Part shown: piece after piece, positions 53,814-62,939 of the stretch
Numbering within the stretch: position 1 is the first letter of the stretch
Layout of the letters: each line of letters begins with the position of its first letter
DNA from: an uncultured Neokomagataea sp.
GTDB lineage: Bacteria > Pseudomonadota > Alphaproteobacteria > Acetobacterales > Acetobacteraceae
DNA length: 64,000 bases
Assembly: GCF_946476835.1 (NCBI RefSeq)
Contig: NZ_CAMKWA010000002.1
Coordinates: 62,001 to 126,000 of the forward strand
Direction: 5' to 3'
Notes under the pieces: model-generated
The model's input: the letters and a program-made list of their open reading frames with translations, nothing else
Told to the model about the DNA's origin: nothing
The model's database searches: none
Made by a program: the position numbers and the translations under genes

Positions 53814-55013
53814 TTCTGGCTCTGCACGGGCCAGACGAATAGTAATCAAATAAATCACCAAACCACCGGCGGAGAGCAACGCTCCGCCCCAGCCAACCGA
53901 CCCAAGGCCAAACCCCAAGCCAACCAACAGCGCGCCCAACCACGCACCAATAGCATTGGCAATATTAAAGGCTGAGTGGTTCAAAGAAGCGGCAAGCGTC
54001 TGAGCATCCCCGGCCACTTCCATCAAACGGGTCTGCAAAGCTGGGGAAAGACCAATAAGCGTCGCGGGTACTAAAAAAACCAACGGCAACATCGCATAGG
54101 GCGATGGCAGGCACAGCCAATACGCCACCATACACACAGCACTCAGCCCCAGAGCCAAGATCACAGCACGGTCAACACTCCGGTCCGCCAAGGCACCACC
54201 GAACATATTACCCGCCATCATGCCAATACCCCAGACAATCTGATAGGTCGCCACAGCCCATATCGGCAAATGCGTTACTTGCGCCAATCCCGTGGTCAGA
54301 AAGGTATAAATACCAAACAACCCACCAAAACCAATCGCACTCGTCAGCAACGTCAACAAAACCTGTGGCCGCTTAAACGCCCCCAATTCTGACAGCGCAT
54401 CAACACTACCGTGCGGCCGATCACGCGGCGCGAAAAACCATAAAGCGCCAAAGCACACCAGACCCAATACCGCAATCGTGCCGTAAGCAAACCGCCAGCC
54501 TAAGTGGTTTGCTGCATAGGTAGAAAGCGGAGAACCAAGCACGGTTGAGAACATGATACCCGACAGCACACGACTCACCGCACGTCCACGCCGGGCACGC
54601 TCCACCATCGAAGCTCCCACCAAAGCAGACACACCAAAAAAAGACCCGTGCGGAAGCCCGGTAATAAACCGCATGATTTCTGTTGTCAGAAGATCCGGCG
54701 CGAGAATAGTACCTACATTCCCAAGGACAAACAGAACGAGCATCCACATCAGCATCGTACGCCGAGGGAATTTCGCACCAATAATCGCAATGAGTGGCGC
54801 CCCAATCACCACCCCAAGCGCATAAGCCGAGATGACATTGCTGGCTTTAGCCACAGAAATATCGAGAGAATGCGCAAACTCAGGGAGCAGTCCCATCATA
54901 CCGAATTCACCGGTACCAATGGTAAATGTACCCAACATCAACGCAAACATGGCAGGCTCAACACCGTGAGGTGGGCGCACCCGCTCAACAGTCAGGGAGT
55001 CACTGGCTTCCAT
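53802..55013 (-). CDS. MFS exporter of the AraJ/YdhP type (DHA1)
   Basis: 403-residue major-facilitator transporter with 12 helices. The order of conserved segments, GTFTIGTGEFGMMGLLPEFA, VISAYALGVVIGAPLIAI and RFITGLPHGSFFGVSALVGAS, is the same as in E. coli YdhP and AraJ, sugar/arabinose-type and drug efflux proteins. The substrate is unknown. The stop overlaps the MATE gene by 12 nt. A 66-nt gap separates it from the BON-LysM gene upstream on the same strand. Confidence 0.9.
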   Translation of the reverse strand: MEASDSLTVERVRPPHGVEPAMFALMLGTFTIGTGEFGMMGLLPEFAHSLDISVAKASNVISAYALGVVIGAPLIAIIGAKFPRRTMLMWMLVLFVLGNVGTILAPDLLTTEIMRFITGLPHGSFFGVSALVGASMVERARRGRAVSRVLSGIMFSTVLGSPLSTYAANHLGWRFAYGTIAVLGLVCFGALWFFAPRDRPHGSVDALSELGAFKRPQVLLTLLTSAIGFGGLFGIYTFLTTGLAQVTHLPIWAVATYQIVWGIGMMAGNMFGGALADRSVDRAVILALGLSAVCMVAYWLCLPSPYAMLPLVFLVPATLIGLSPALQTRLMEVAGDAQTLAASLNHSAFNIANAIGAWLGALLVGLGFGLGSVGWGGALLSAGGLVIYLITIRLARAEPESRP

Positions 55014-55078
55014 AGCAGGGTCCGAACTTGAAATAGATCAACACATCTCACCGCCGGACCCTCTATCAAGTTAGGTTC

Positions 55079-55558
55079 TCAGTGATCCGTCGGCAGGCGA
55101 ATAGTCTGCCCCGGATAAATGTCATTTTTCGCGCTGACAAGCGGGTGATTTGCTTTCAACAGATCATCCCCCGTCACATTTTCTGGCAAAGCCTCCGCAA
55201 CCTCATCCAAAGTGCCGTTTTCACCCACTTGAACAAATTTCGGCTCCGGCGTTCCGGGCGGGACAACAATGTCGGCCTCTACGGCAGAAACACCTGCCAC
55301 ATTGCCCGCAGTCAGAATCATCTGATCCCGGTCTTTTGCACTATCGGCACGGCCTTTGAGGACAATCGTCCGGTCATCAATGACCAAATGAGACATATGC
55401 ATCTGCGCCAAGCCAAAACGTTTAAAGGCCCGCTTGATGGCACTTTCTTTCAGCTTCGGCGCCGTACCTTCTAAAGACTGGACCAGTCCTTCTAACGCAC
55501 CCTCGGCAATACGGCCGGCTTTTGAATTGAAACGGTAGGTTTTCTTCTGCGAACTCAT
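55079..55558 (-). CDS. BON and LysM domain protein (Kbp/YgaU-like)
   Basis: ATG 55558 (MSSQKKTYRFNSKAGRIAEG) gives 159 residues. There is no signal peptide. The BON domain covers about residues 45-100 (FGLAQMHMSHLVIDDRTIVLKG, in part) and the C-terminal LysM domain follows (VGENGTLDEVAEALPE to YPGQTIRLP). The order and size match E. coli Kbp (YgaU), a cytoplasmic potassium-sensing protein. Function in this organism is inferred only. It lies upstream of the MFS gene on the same strand. Confidence 0.85.
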   Translation of the reverse strand: MSSQKKTYRFNSKAGRIAEGALEGLVQSLEGTAPKLKESAIKRAFKRFGLAQMHMSHLVIDDRTIVLKGRADSAKDRDQMILTAGNVAGVSAVEADIVVPPGTPEPKFVQVGENGTLDEVAEALPENVTGDDLLKANHPLVSAKNDIYPGQTIRLPTDH

Positions 55559-55902
55559 AATCAGCAACTCTTCACAGATACAGACTCCAGTCATTCCGGA
55601 GCTCTTGTCCTATTATAGCCTACCCGATCCCAGCCCCCATGTGTGTTTTTTACGCGCCTCCCCCGCAGGATTCGCTACACTATTAATTGACTCACGCCGC
55701 TAGCCACGCTAATGCGCGACCCCATTGCCGGGAACGTGGACGAACCGGCTGCTCCTTCACATGACACAGGGCACTGCACCCCGTCTGGAGCGGCTCATGG
55801 TTTCGCGCCCGTCTGACCCAATTCGGGGGAAGACCTACCGGCGCAACAAAACGATCGGCCACGCAGCTTTGGGCAGATCTGACGCGAACAAGGGATCAAC
55901 CC
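55559..55902. other. rpsD leader and upstream region
   Basis: About 344 bp between two divergent genes, holding a promoter (55687-55715) and a ~180-nt untranslated leader before rpsD. No other RNA gene was seen; the leader may carry S4 autoregulation, as known for S4 in other bacteria, but no published structure was recognised. Confidence 0.45.
55687..55715 (+). promoter_or_regulatory. Probable rpsD promoter
   Basis: TTGACT (55687-55692), 17-nt spacer, TAATGC (55710-55715). A 5' UTR of about 180 nt would result. Confidence 0.5.
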
Positions 55903-56520
55903 ATGTCAAAGCGCCTCGAGAGCAAGTACAAGATTAACCGCCGCCTCGGCGTCAACCTGTGGGGCCGCGCTAAGTCTCCGGTTAACCGTCGTGAATACGG
56001 CCCGGGTCAGCACGGTCAACGCCGTAAGTCCAAGCCATCTGACTTCTCCATCCAGCTGATGGCTAAGCAGAAGCTGAAGGGCTACTACGGTAACATCAGC
56101 GAAAAGCAATTCCGGAAGTACTATGACGAAGCAGTTCGTCGTAAGGGCGATACGTCCGAGAACCTGATCGGTCTGCTGGAGCGTCGTCTGGACGCGGTTG
56201 TATACCGCCTGAAGTTCGCGATCACGCCGTTCGCTGCTCGTCAGTTCATCAACCACGGTCACATCACGGTTAACGGCAAGCGCGTTAACATCCCATCCTA
56301 CCTCGTGAAGGAAGGTGACGTGATCGAAGTTCGTGAAAAGTCCAAGCAACTGGCTATCGTGCTTGACGCTGTTCAGACAGCTGAGCGTGATGCACCAGAA
56401 TACGTCGAAGTTGACCACCGCCAGATGAAGGGTTCCTTCCTGCGCGTTCCGGCTCTGTCCGACGTACCATACCCGGTCCAGATGGAACCAAACCTGGTGG
56501 TCGAGTTCTACTCCCGCTAA
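55903..56520 (+). CDS. rpsD: 30S ribosomal protein S4
   Basis: Assembly-initiating protein of the small ribosomal subunit that binds 16S rRNA. 205 residues, the normal alphaproteobacterial length: N-terminal [20 protein letters not shown], the S4 RNA-binding domain ([20 protein letters not shown], in part; [20 protein letters not shown]). The Zn-finger cysteines of some S4 proteins are absent. Codon use looks strongly biased, as expected for a highly expressed gene. A hairpin with UUCG-type loop (56536-56551) and a strong terminator follow. Confidence 0.97.
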   Translation: MSKRLESKYKINRRLGVNLWGRAKSPVNRREYGPGQHGQRRKSKPSDFSIQLMAKQKLKGYYGNISEKQFRKYYDEAVRRKGDTSENLIGLLERRLDAVVYRLKFAITPFAARQFINHGHITVNGKRVNIPSYLVKEGDVIEVREKSKQLAIVLDAVQTAERDAPEYVEVDHRQMKGSFLRVPALSDVPYPVQMEPNLVVEFYSR

Positions 56521-56535
56521 GTTTCGGTTTTCTTT

Positions 56536-56551
56536 CCAGCCTTCGGGCTGG
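56536..56551 (+). other. Short stem-loop after rpsD
   Basis: CCAGCC-TTCG-GGCTGG, a C(UUCG)G tetraloop hairpin 15 nt after the rpsD stop. Likely an mRNA 3'-end stabiliser. Confidence 0.7.
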
Positions 56552-56573
56552 ATCGACCGATACAAACGACCGG

Positions 56574-56608
56574 AAACGCCGGGCGGGTTCCCCCGTCCGG
56601 CGTTTTTG
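56574..56608 (+). terminator. Rho-independent terminator of rpsD
   Basis: AAACGCCGGGCGGG (56574-56587) pairs with the complementary segment ending CGTTT (with one G-U pair), then a T-run at 56603-56607. prfC begins 46 nt later, so prfC needs its own promoter or readthrough. Confidence 0.88.
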
Positions 56609-56653
56609 TTTCATACCTTTCCTATCTTTATTTACCTGCCTGCCGGAGAGACC

Positions 56654-58201
56654 ATGTCCGAAGCCCTCAGCGCTGACATCAACCGCGAGATTGCCCGTCG
56701 CCGGACCTTCGCGATCATCTCTCACCCGGATGCTGGTAAAACGACCTTGACCGAGCGCATCCTGCGCGCTGGTGGCGCCATCCAGTTAGCCGGCAACGTC
56801 CGCGCCAAAGGTGAACGACGCCGCACCAAGTCAGACTGGATGGGCATTGAACGAGATCGTGGTATCTCCGTCGTGACCTCCGTCATGACCTTTGAATATG
56901 GGGACTGTGTCTTCAACCTGCTCGACACACCAGGCCATGAAGACTTCTCGGAAGATACCTACCGTACCCTCACCGCTGTTGACTGCGCCGTCATGGTCAT
57001 TGATGCCGCCAAAGGCATCGAAGCCCGTACACGCAAATTGTTCGAAATTTGCCGCCTGCGCGATATTCCCATCATCACCTTCATCAATAAGATGGACCGT
57101 GAAGCCCAAGATTGCTTCACCCTTCTTGACGAAATTGCCAACACACTCGCGCTCGACACATCACCCGCCACATGGCCCATCGGTCGTGCTGCAACCTTCA
57201 CGGGTACGTTCGACCTCCGCACCCGCAAAATGACCACCAAGGTCGAACTGGACGACAGCGACCCGCGCCTTGAACAAATGCGCGAAGACCTTGAACTCGC
57301 TGAAGCGGCTCTCCCAGAATTTGATCAAGAATCTTTCGACGCAGGCCACCTGACCCCCGTCTTCTTCGGCTCTGCCATGAAGGAAATTGGCGTCACCGAT
57401 CTGCTCGATGCACTCGTCGCATATGGCCCATCCCCACGCGCACAACCGACTGATTCCCGCGAAGTGCGCGCCGATGAAACCCACGTCACCGCGCTGATCT
57501 TCAAAATCCAAGCGAATATGGACCCCAACCACCGGGACCGTATGGCTTTTGCACGCGTCTGCTCAGGCCGTCTCACACGAGGCATGCGCCTCAAGCACGT
57601 CCGCACCGGTAAACAATTCGCACTACACACACCACAGTTCTTCTTCGCACGTGACCGTCAATTAGCAGAAGAAGCCTTTGGCGGTGACGTCGTCGGCATC
57701 CCTAACCACGGCACATTACGCATCGGCGATACGTTGAGCGAGAGCGAAGAATTGCGCTTCACCGGCGTCCCACACTTCGCCCCCGAAATTCTACGCCGTG
57801 TACGCCTTGATGATGCCATGAAGGCTAAGAAGCTCCGCCAAGCTCTTGTCGAACTTGCCGAAGAAGGCGTCGTGCAGCTTTTCCGTCCACAAGACGGCCT
57901 CCCTCCTATCGTTGGCGTTGTCGGAACACTTCAGCTCGATGTGCTGCAATCACGCCTTAAAGCCGAGTACAGCGTCTCCATCGGCTTTGAAAGCACACCA
58001 TTCACCATGGCCCGTTGGGTCACGGGCGATCACAACAAGCTCGACATGTTCGCGCAAACCAACCGTTCTTCCATGGCCGATGACCTCGATGGCGACCCGG
58101 TTCTACTGGCAAGTTCCTCCTTCATGATGCGCCGCACCATTGAAATGAACCCAGACCTCGCCTTCCACGACATCAAACAAATCGGCGTCACCTCCGATTA
58201 A
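56654..58201 (+). CDS. prfC: Peptide chain release factor 3
   Basis: GTPase that recycles class I release factors. ATG 56654 has GGAG 5-6 nt upstream; an in-frame start at 56606 lies inside the rpsD terminator region and is rejected. 515 residues: P-loop SHPDAGKTTLTER, switch motif DTPGHEDF, NKMDRE for guanine recognition, and the RF3-type ribosome-binding domains (GVVGTLQLDVLQSRLKAEYS, in part). It complements prfB at 27-28 kb, so class I and class II factors are both encoded in the window. Confidence 0.95.
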   Translation: MSEALSADINREIARRRTFAIISHPDAGKTTLTERILRAGGAIQLAGNVRAKGERRRTKSDWMGIERDRGISVVTSVMTFEYGDCVFNLLDTPGHEDFSEDTYRTLTAVDCAVMVIDAAKGIEARTRKLFEICRLRDIPIITFINKMDREAQDCFTLLDEIANTLALDTSPATWPIGRAATFTGTFDLRTRKMTTKVELDDSDPRLEQMREDLELAEAALPEFDQESFDAGHLTPVFFGSAMKEIGVTDLLDALVAYGPSPRAQPTDSREVRADETHVTALIFKIQANMDPNHRDRMAFARVCSGRLTRGMRLKHVRTGKQFALHTPQFFFARDRQLAEEAFGGDVVGIPNHGTLRIGDTLSESEELRFTGVPHFAPEILRRVRLDDAMKAKKLRQALVELAEEGVVQLFRPQDGLPPIVGVVGTLQLDVLQSRLKAEYSVSIGFESTPFTMARWVTGDHNKLDMFAQTNRSSMADDLDGDPVLLASSSFMMRRTIEMNPDLAFHDIKQIGVTSD

Positions 58202-58210
58202 TAATACCAT

Positions 58211-58242
58211 AAAAAAGGCGGCCCATATGGAGCCGCCTTTGT
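58211..58242. terminator. Bidirectional terminator (prfC / TBDR 4)
   Basis: AAAGGCGGC (58214-58222) pairs with GCCGCCTTT (58232-58240); an A-run and T-run flank it, serving prfC and the convergent TBDR. Confidence 0.88.
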
Positions 58243-58262
58243 CTTGAAACATCACATACGTT

Positions 58263-60479
58263 TTAGAAATTAGAGCGTAACGTCAGCATGTAGCTCCGTG
58301 GCGCACCATAATAATTATAAAAGCGCGTATTCCCTAGGCGCTCATAATACCGCGTATTTGACAGGTTATTAATTGTCCCCGTCATCGCTAAGTAGCGGTT
58401 CCACTGATAACCAACCTGCGCAGACGCCACGACATAACCCCGCTGCGTCACAAGACGACTGTTCCCGAATGTACTACTTTGCGCATTAAAACCGCCACCA
58501 ACACTCCAAATATTCTTTTCTGCCCCAATATGCGGCTCAAAGCGGTAATGGGTCCATAATTTCCACAGATTACGCGGTGAATTAGGAGCGTAAACCAACC
58601 CTGCATCCTGCGGGGTGCCGTCATTCACAATATGATTATCATTATACGTATAACTGCCGCTGACATCCCATCCTTGTAACGGCCGGCCTATCACTTCAAC
58701 TTCAACCCCCTGACTGCGTGTTTTGCCCGTAGAAGCATAACAATCGCTGGTACCGGATGGACCACACATCGAATTAACCGAACTCAGATAAACTCCTTCA
58801 TGCTGGTTATTGATACGGAACCCTGCGACCGACACGCTCAAGCCATGATGGAAGAAATCCCCCTTCACCCCACCTTCCAACTGCTTGCCTCGAATAGGCT
58901 GCAACTGATTGCCAGCAAGGGTCCACGCCGATTGCGGCTGGAACGTCGAAACATAGCTCACATAAAAAGAGATATTCTTCAGAACACTCCACGTCGCACC
59001 AATATACGGCAACAAAATCCCCGACTGATCGATGCTCGTCGTCATCGGCTGCGTCACAGGTCGGCGCGTCTGGCTTTTGCTCACATATCCGCTCACACGG
59101 CCACCAAGCGTAATAGAGACACTTTCCACCGGCTTAATATGCGCTTGCCCGTATACACCCCATTGGGTCATCGGCTGGTAGCTCTGACGCGTAATCGTCG
59201 GCAGCAGAGCCGATGATATCCCCTCCATGCCAGCGAGGGAGACATTCCGAAGCGCTGCACTCGTCGTTGACGTCAGCGTCGCACCGGAACCATTGTAAAT
59301 ATAACGGTCGTAATTTGCGCCAAACATCAGATGATGCGTTTGCCCAAATAGACGCACGGGCCCTGTAACATACCCATCCACACCGTTATTCACTTCGGAA
59401 TATTTCGTGTTAGCGAGTATCGCATTCCCTCGCTGCGTTGCAGCATTCCATGTTCCCAGATACGCATACTGCAGAACTGTTTCTGAAGAACGATGACGTC
59501 CATTCACTAAGGCGCGCCAACCATGCGCAAATATGTGCTCCCACTGCGCCGATAATTCCGTCATCGGAGCATGAGCATTATTCAACTTGGCACCAACCCA
59601 CGTTGAACGCGCATAATTAAGATCTGAACCATCCGCACCACGCGGGAGCCCCATAAAACGCCGCGTTTCATTGCTCTGAGAGGCCACTGACAACGTCAAA
59701 GTATCGTTCACAGTCGGCCTAATATCCGTCACACCATAAATGGTCCAACGCCGATCACGACCATTATCATAGAAGAAACCGCGATCTGTTCCTGCCACCA
59801 CCAAACGCGCAGAGACATAGCGTGAACGCGCAACCGGCCCACCAATATCCAACGTCGCATGGTTATTATTCCAAGAGCCATATGAATAAGACGCATTACC
59901 CGAGAACTGATCCGTTGGGCGCTTACGTACAAAATTGACACTCCCGCCCGGGGGTGCAGAGCCTTGAAAAATACCATCTGGCCCGCGCATCACCTCTAAA
60001 CGATCGTAAATCGCCAAATCAAATTGCTGCGCCCAAGCCAGACCATTGGCCGCGGCCACGCCATCATACTGTGGCTGAAGCCCAAAACCGCGTGACGTAA
60101 ACCCAGCTGTACCATCCCCATAAAGATTAACATTCACCCCTGCGACCTGCCGCAAAGCCGTATCAACCGAAAACAGATTCTGATCTTTCATTTGCTGACT
60201 GCTCAGCACCGAAATGGATTGTGGCACATCACGCACACGCATCAGCATCTTGTTCATAGACACCGCAGGCACCGTGTAAGTGCCCGTGCCGTCTGTCTCT
60301 GCTTTCAAGCGCCGCCCCACAACCAATAATTGTTCAACACTGCTAGGTTTTTCAGCTTCTTTTTGCTGAGACACCTCCTTGTGCACAGAAGTGGAAGCTA
60401 GGTCATCCGCCATACTGCTCACAGGCCACAACGCAGACGCTGACACCAAGACGCCCCATAAACCACGCTGCATACGCAT
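58263..60479 (-). CDS. TonB-dependent siderophore-type receptor 4
   Basis: 738-residue TBDR. Signal peptide (GVLVSASALWPVSSMA), then a short linker and a plug with LLVVGRRLKAETDGTGTY, VRDVPQSISVLSSQQMKDQN, RQVAGVNVN, LEVMRGPDGIFQGS and PPGGSVNFVRKRPT. These are hallmarks of the TonB-siderophore receptor family (FhuA/FpvA/FoxA-like). The barrel ends YMLTLRSNF. GGAG is 8 nt before ATG 60479. It is divergent from TBDR 5 across a Fur-like palindrome (60500-60539), consistent with iron repression. The exact siderophore is unknown. Confidence 0.93.
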   Translation of the reverse strand: MRMQRGLWGVLVSASALWPVSSMADDLASTSVHKEVSQQKEAEKPSSVEQLLVVGRRLKAETDGTGTYTVPAVSMNKMLMRVRDVPQSISVLSSQQMKDQNLFSVDTALRQVAGVNVNLYGDGTAGFTSRGFGLQPQYDGVAAANGLAWAQQFDLAIYDRLEVMRGPDGIFQGSAPPGGSVNFVRKRPTDQFSGNASYSYGSWNNNHATLDIGGPVARSRYVSARLVVAGTDRGFFYDNGRDRRWTIYGVTDIRPTVNDTLTLSVASQSNETRRFMGLPRGADGSDLNYARSTWVGAKLNNAHAPMTELSAQWEHIFAHGWRALVNGRHRSSETVLQYAYLGTWNAATQRGNAILANTKYSEVNNGVDGYVTGPVRLFGQTHHLMFGANYDRYIYNGSGATLTSTTSAALRNVSLAGMEGISSALLPTITRQSYQPMTQWGVYGQAHIKPVESVSITLGGRVSGYVSKSQTRRPVTQPMTTSIDQSGILLPYIGATWSVLKNISFYVSYVSTFQPQSAWTLAGNQLQPIRGKQLEGGVKGDFFHHGLSVSVAGFRINNQHEGVYLSSVNSMCGPSGTSDCYASTGKTRSQGVEVEVIGRPLQGWDVSGSYTYNDNHIVNDGTPQDAGLVYAPNSPRNLWKLWTHYRFEPHIGAEKNIWSVGGGFNAQSSTFGNSRLVTQRGYVVASAQVGYQWNRYLAMTGTINNLSNTRYYERLGNTRFYNYYGAPRSYMLTLRSNF

Positions 60480-60499
60480 TGCATTTTCTCCATCAGACC

Positions 60500-60539
60500 A
60501 TAATGATCGGCATCATTATGCAAATGCGAAAAATTCTCA
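60500..60539. promoter_or_regulatory. Fur-like operator between divergent TBDRs
   Basis: ATAATGAT-CGGC-ATCATTAT (60500-60519) is a perfect dyad, and TGCGAAAAATTCTCA (60525-60539) fits the alphaproteobacterial Fur box pattern TGMRAATNATTMKCA with one mismatch. Together they lie 21-60 nt upstream of TBDR 4 and 192-231 nt upstream of TBDR 5. Confidence 0.6.
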
Positions 60540-60730
60540 ATAAGTTTATAAAATTAATTTGAATTTTTCTTTTCAAAAAAAAGTCTCTATAAATTTACAA
60601 ATACAACGCTACAAAAATAACATTACAACAATAAGTAAAAATACAAAAAACTATTCAAAAAATATTAACATTAATATTTTTAATACGATGTATTTTGCAG
60701 AAAATTTAATATCACGAGTTCACCTTAAAC
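60540..60730. other. AT-rich leader of TBDR 5
   Basis: About 190 bp of nearly pure A/T sequence between the Fur-like site and the ATG at 60731, similar in composition to 9350-9530 upstream of TBDR 2. No ORF or RNA gene was recognised. Confidence 0.5.
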
Positions 60731-62869
60731 ATGATCAAGAAAAGCCTCACCGGCCTCTCCCTCCTTTTACTCTGCACATCTGGCCTGACCGCTATGGCCG
60801 ATGAAACACATGCTGAACATCTTGAAGTACACGGCAAACGCAAAAGCGAAGCCGCTCAAGCGCAGGCCCCCGGTCAAACCCCTATGACCGCTACCCAGCC
60901 TGAAACCAGCATTTCAAAAACCTACATTAAACACATTGCTTCACCCCATGCAGACTACTTGTCTGTCATGCAATTCAGCCCTTCAGCATCGAACTCATCA
61001 CCTAACGGCCCTGGCATGTCGAGCAAGAATGCCGCCATTCGTGGCTTTCAAGACGGCCAATACAACGTCACGTTTGATGGTATCCCCTTCGCGGACCCAA
61101 GCTCCTTCTCACACCAAACAACATCCTTCTTCCCAGCTCCCGTGCTGGGCAGCATGATGATTGACCGAGGCCCCGGCACAGCCTCCACTATGGGTAACGC
61201 CACTTTCGGCGGTACTATGGCTCTGAACTCAGAAGACCTGCTCGACAAGCACCTCATCACCATTAACGGTGCATATGGCAGCGCGAACACTTACCAAGCA
61301 GGGGTGGACCTCCAATCCGGTGCTATTGCCGCCACAAATGGCACACGCATTCTTTTCAATTACAACCACACGGCAACAGACGGCTTGCTAAAATACGCAG
61401 GGCTACGACAGGACAATTATTTCCTAAAAATCGAACAGCCCATTTATGACTTCGCGCATTTTTCAGTGGTCAGTGAACGCACTACAGTCGCATGGAACAA
61501 CTACGTCCAACCCACTGTCGCAGGCACCCAAAAATACGGCTATAATTATGCCAGCCTGAACAATGATCCAACATCCCAACTCTACCGTTCTTATAACTTT
61601 AGCAACCGTTGGTCAGACTTCAGTTACGCTAAATTTGATGCTGAAAAATATGGCTTCCGTTTCGTCGATAAAGCCTACACTTACGGTTATGATGAAGCCG
61701 CCACCGCTGGTGGCAACACAAACGGCACAACCCCGAACAGCTCCTTACTGACATCTGGAGTACCCGGTGTCGGCTCAGGCTCCCATTACCGCCCATGGGG
61801 CAATATTGCGACGTTAGAGCGTGACTTTGGGCATGGCGTCACCAACGTTACCGCACGTGCTGGCGTATGGTACGACTACTCACGCCAAACCCAAGTTCAA
61901 GTCACAAACGATCTCTCAACCGGGCAAATCAAACCCTATAAGGGGCGCTCCACGGCCCTCTCCTACGACCTGCTCGGCTATACAACGTCCATCAACTCCT
62001 TCTTGGAGTTTGTCTGGCGCCCCGTTAAAGGTCTCTCCATCACACCAGGCTGGAAACATGTTGATTTCAAACGCAGCATTAACGGTATATCCAGCGGTAG
62101 TTCCCTGAATTCCACACGCTCTTACGCCGTTGACCTTGGCTCAACGGCTTTGAATTATCAGTTCAACAAACATTGGGCTTACTATGCTCAATGGGCGATG
62201 GGTTTCCAAGCACCACCATCCAATGTGCAACGTGGACCCGGCGCACAATTCAACACCCTGTCACCACAACAAACCATCAATTACCAAACGGGCATTATCT
62301 TCAAATCTGATCGATTTGTTGCTGATATCGATGGATATTATATTAACTTCCGCAACAAAATCAGTGCCTTCGCCCTCCCTGTCGGGCCAGGCGGAAGCTA
62401 CGTTACCGTTTACGGCAACCAAGGCGGCGTCATCTATAAAGGCTTTGAAGCAGAAGCCACCCTTCGCGCAGGCTATGGCTTCAGTGTAACAGCCAACGCT
62501 TCCATCAACAGCGCGGCCGACAAAACAAGCGGTATGCAAGTTGCCAACGCTCCATCCAGCACGGCCTTCTTTGGTGTACTCTATGACCGTGATGCCCTGT
62601 ACGGATCTTTCCTGACAAAATATGTAGGCCACCGCTTTGCAGGCTCAGGCCAATTACCGAGCGGCGCAAACTACACACGCCTCCCCGCCTATTCCTCCAC
62701 GGATCTGACGCTCGGTTACCGCTTCGGCAGCAAATACCGCGTACAATTCCAAGTGGCGAATATCTTTGATAACCGTACCATTACCGAAGGCAATGGCAGC
62801 GCAACCCTGCCGACCTATTACTACCTACCACCACGCAATTATTACGGCTCATTCTCTGCATCGTTCTAA
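60731..62869 (+). CDS. TonB-dependent outer-membrane receptor 5
   Basis: 712-residue TBDR with a signal peptide (LTGLSLLLLCTSGLTAMA), plug segments AAIRGFQDGQYNVTFDGIPF, IDRGPGTASTMGNATFGGTM and a barrel rich in aromatic strands ending NYYGSFSASF. The plug resembles heme- or siderophore-type receptors, but the ligand is not deducible. It shares the 251-bp divergent region with TBDR 4, so both may respond to iron. No strong Shine-Dalgarno sequence precedes the ATG. A bidirectional terminator follows. Confidence 0.92.
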   Translation: MIKKSLTGLSLLLLCTSGLTAMADETHAEHLEVHGKRKSEAAQAQAPGQTPMTATQPETSISKTYIKHIASPHADYLSVMQFSPSASNSSPNGPGMSSKNAAIRGFQDGQYNVTFDGIPFADPSSFSHQTTSFFPAPVLGSMMIDRGPGTASTMGNATFGGTMALNSEDLLDKHLITINGAYGSANTYQAGVDLQSGAIAATNGTRILFNYNHTATDGLLKYAGLRQDNYFLKIEQPIYDFAHFSVVSERTTVAWNNYVQPTVAGTQKYGYNYASLNNDPTSQLYRSYNFSNRWSDFSYAKFDAEKYGFRFVDKAYTYGYDEAATAGGNTNGTTPNSSLLTSGVPGVGSGSHYRPWGNIATLERDFGHGVTNVTARAGVWYDYSRQTQVQVTNDLSTGQIKPYKGRSTALSYDLLGYTTSINSFLEFVWRPVKGLSITPGWKHVDFKRSINGISSGSSLNSTRSYAVDLGSTALNYQFNKHWAYYAQWAMGFQAPPSNVQRGPGAQFNTLSPQQTINYQTGIIFKSDRFVADIDGYYINFRNKISAFALPVGPGGSYVTVYGNQGGVIYKGFEAEATLRAGYGFSVTANASINSAADKTSGMQVANAPSSTAFFGVLYDRDALYGSFLTKYVGHRFAGSGQLPSGANYTRLPAYSSTDLTLGYRFGSKYRVQFQVANIFDNRTITEGNGSATLPTYYYLPPRNYYGSFSASF

Positions 62870-62872
62870 ACC

Positions 62873-62905
62873 ACAAAAAAGGCAACGCTTCCCAGCGTTG
62901 CCTTT
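62873..62905. terminator. Bidirectional terminator (TBDR 5 / S1-P1 nuclease)
   Basis: AAAGGCAACGCT (62878-62889), loop TCCC, AGCGTTGCCTTT (62894-62905). An A6 run on the left supplies T6 on the minus strand, so it is strongest for the nuclease. Confidence 0.92.
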
Positions 62906-62939
62906 CCTAATAATATCTACCGATGCAGACAGACTGCTT

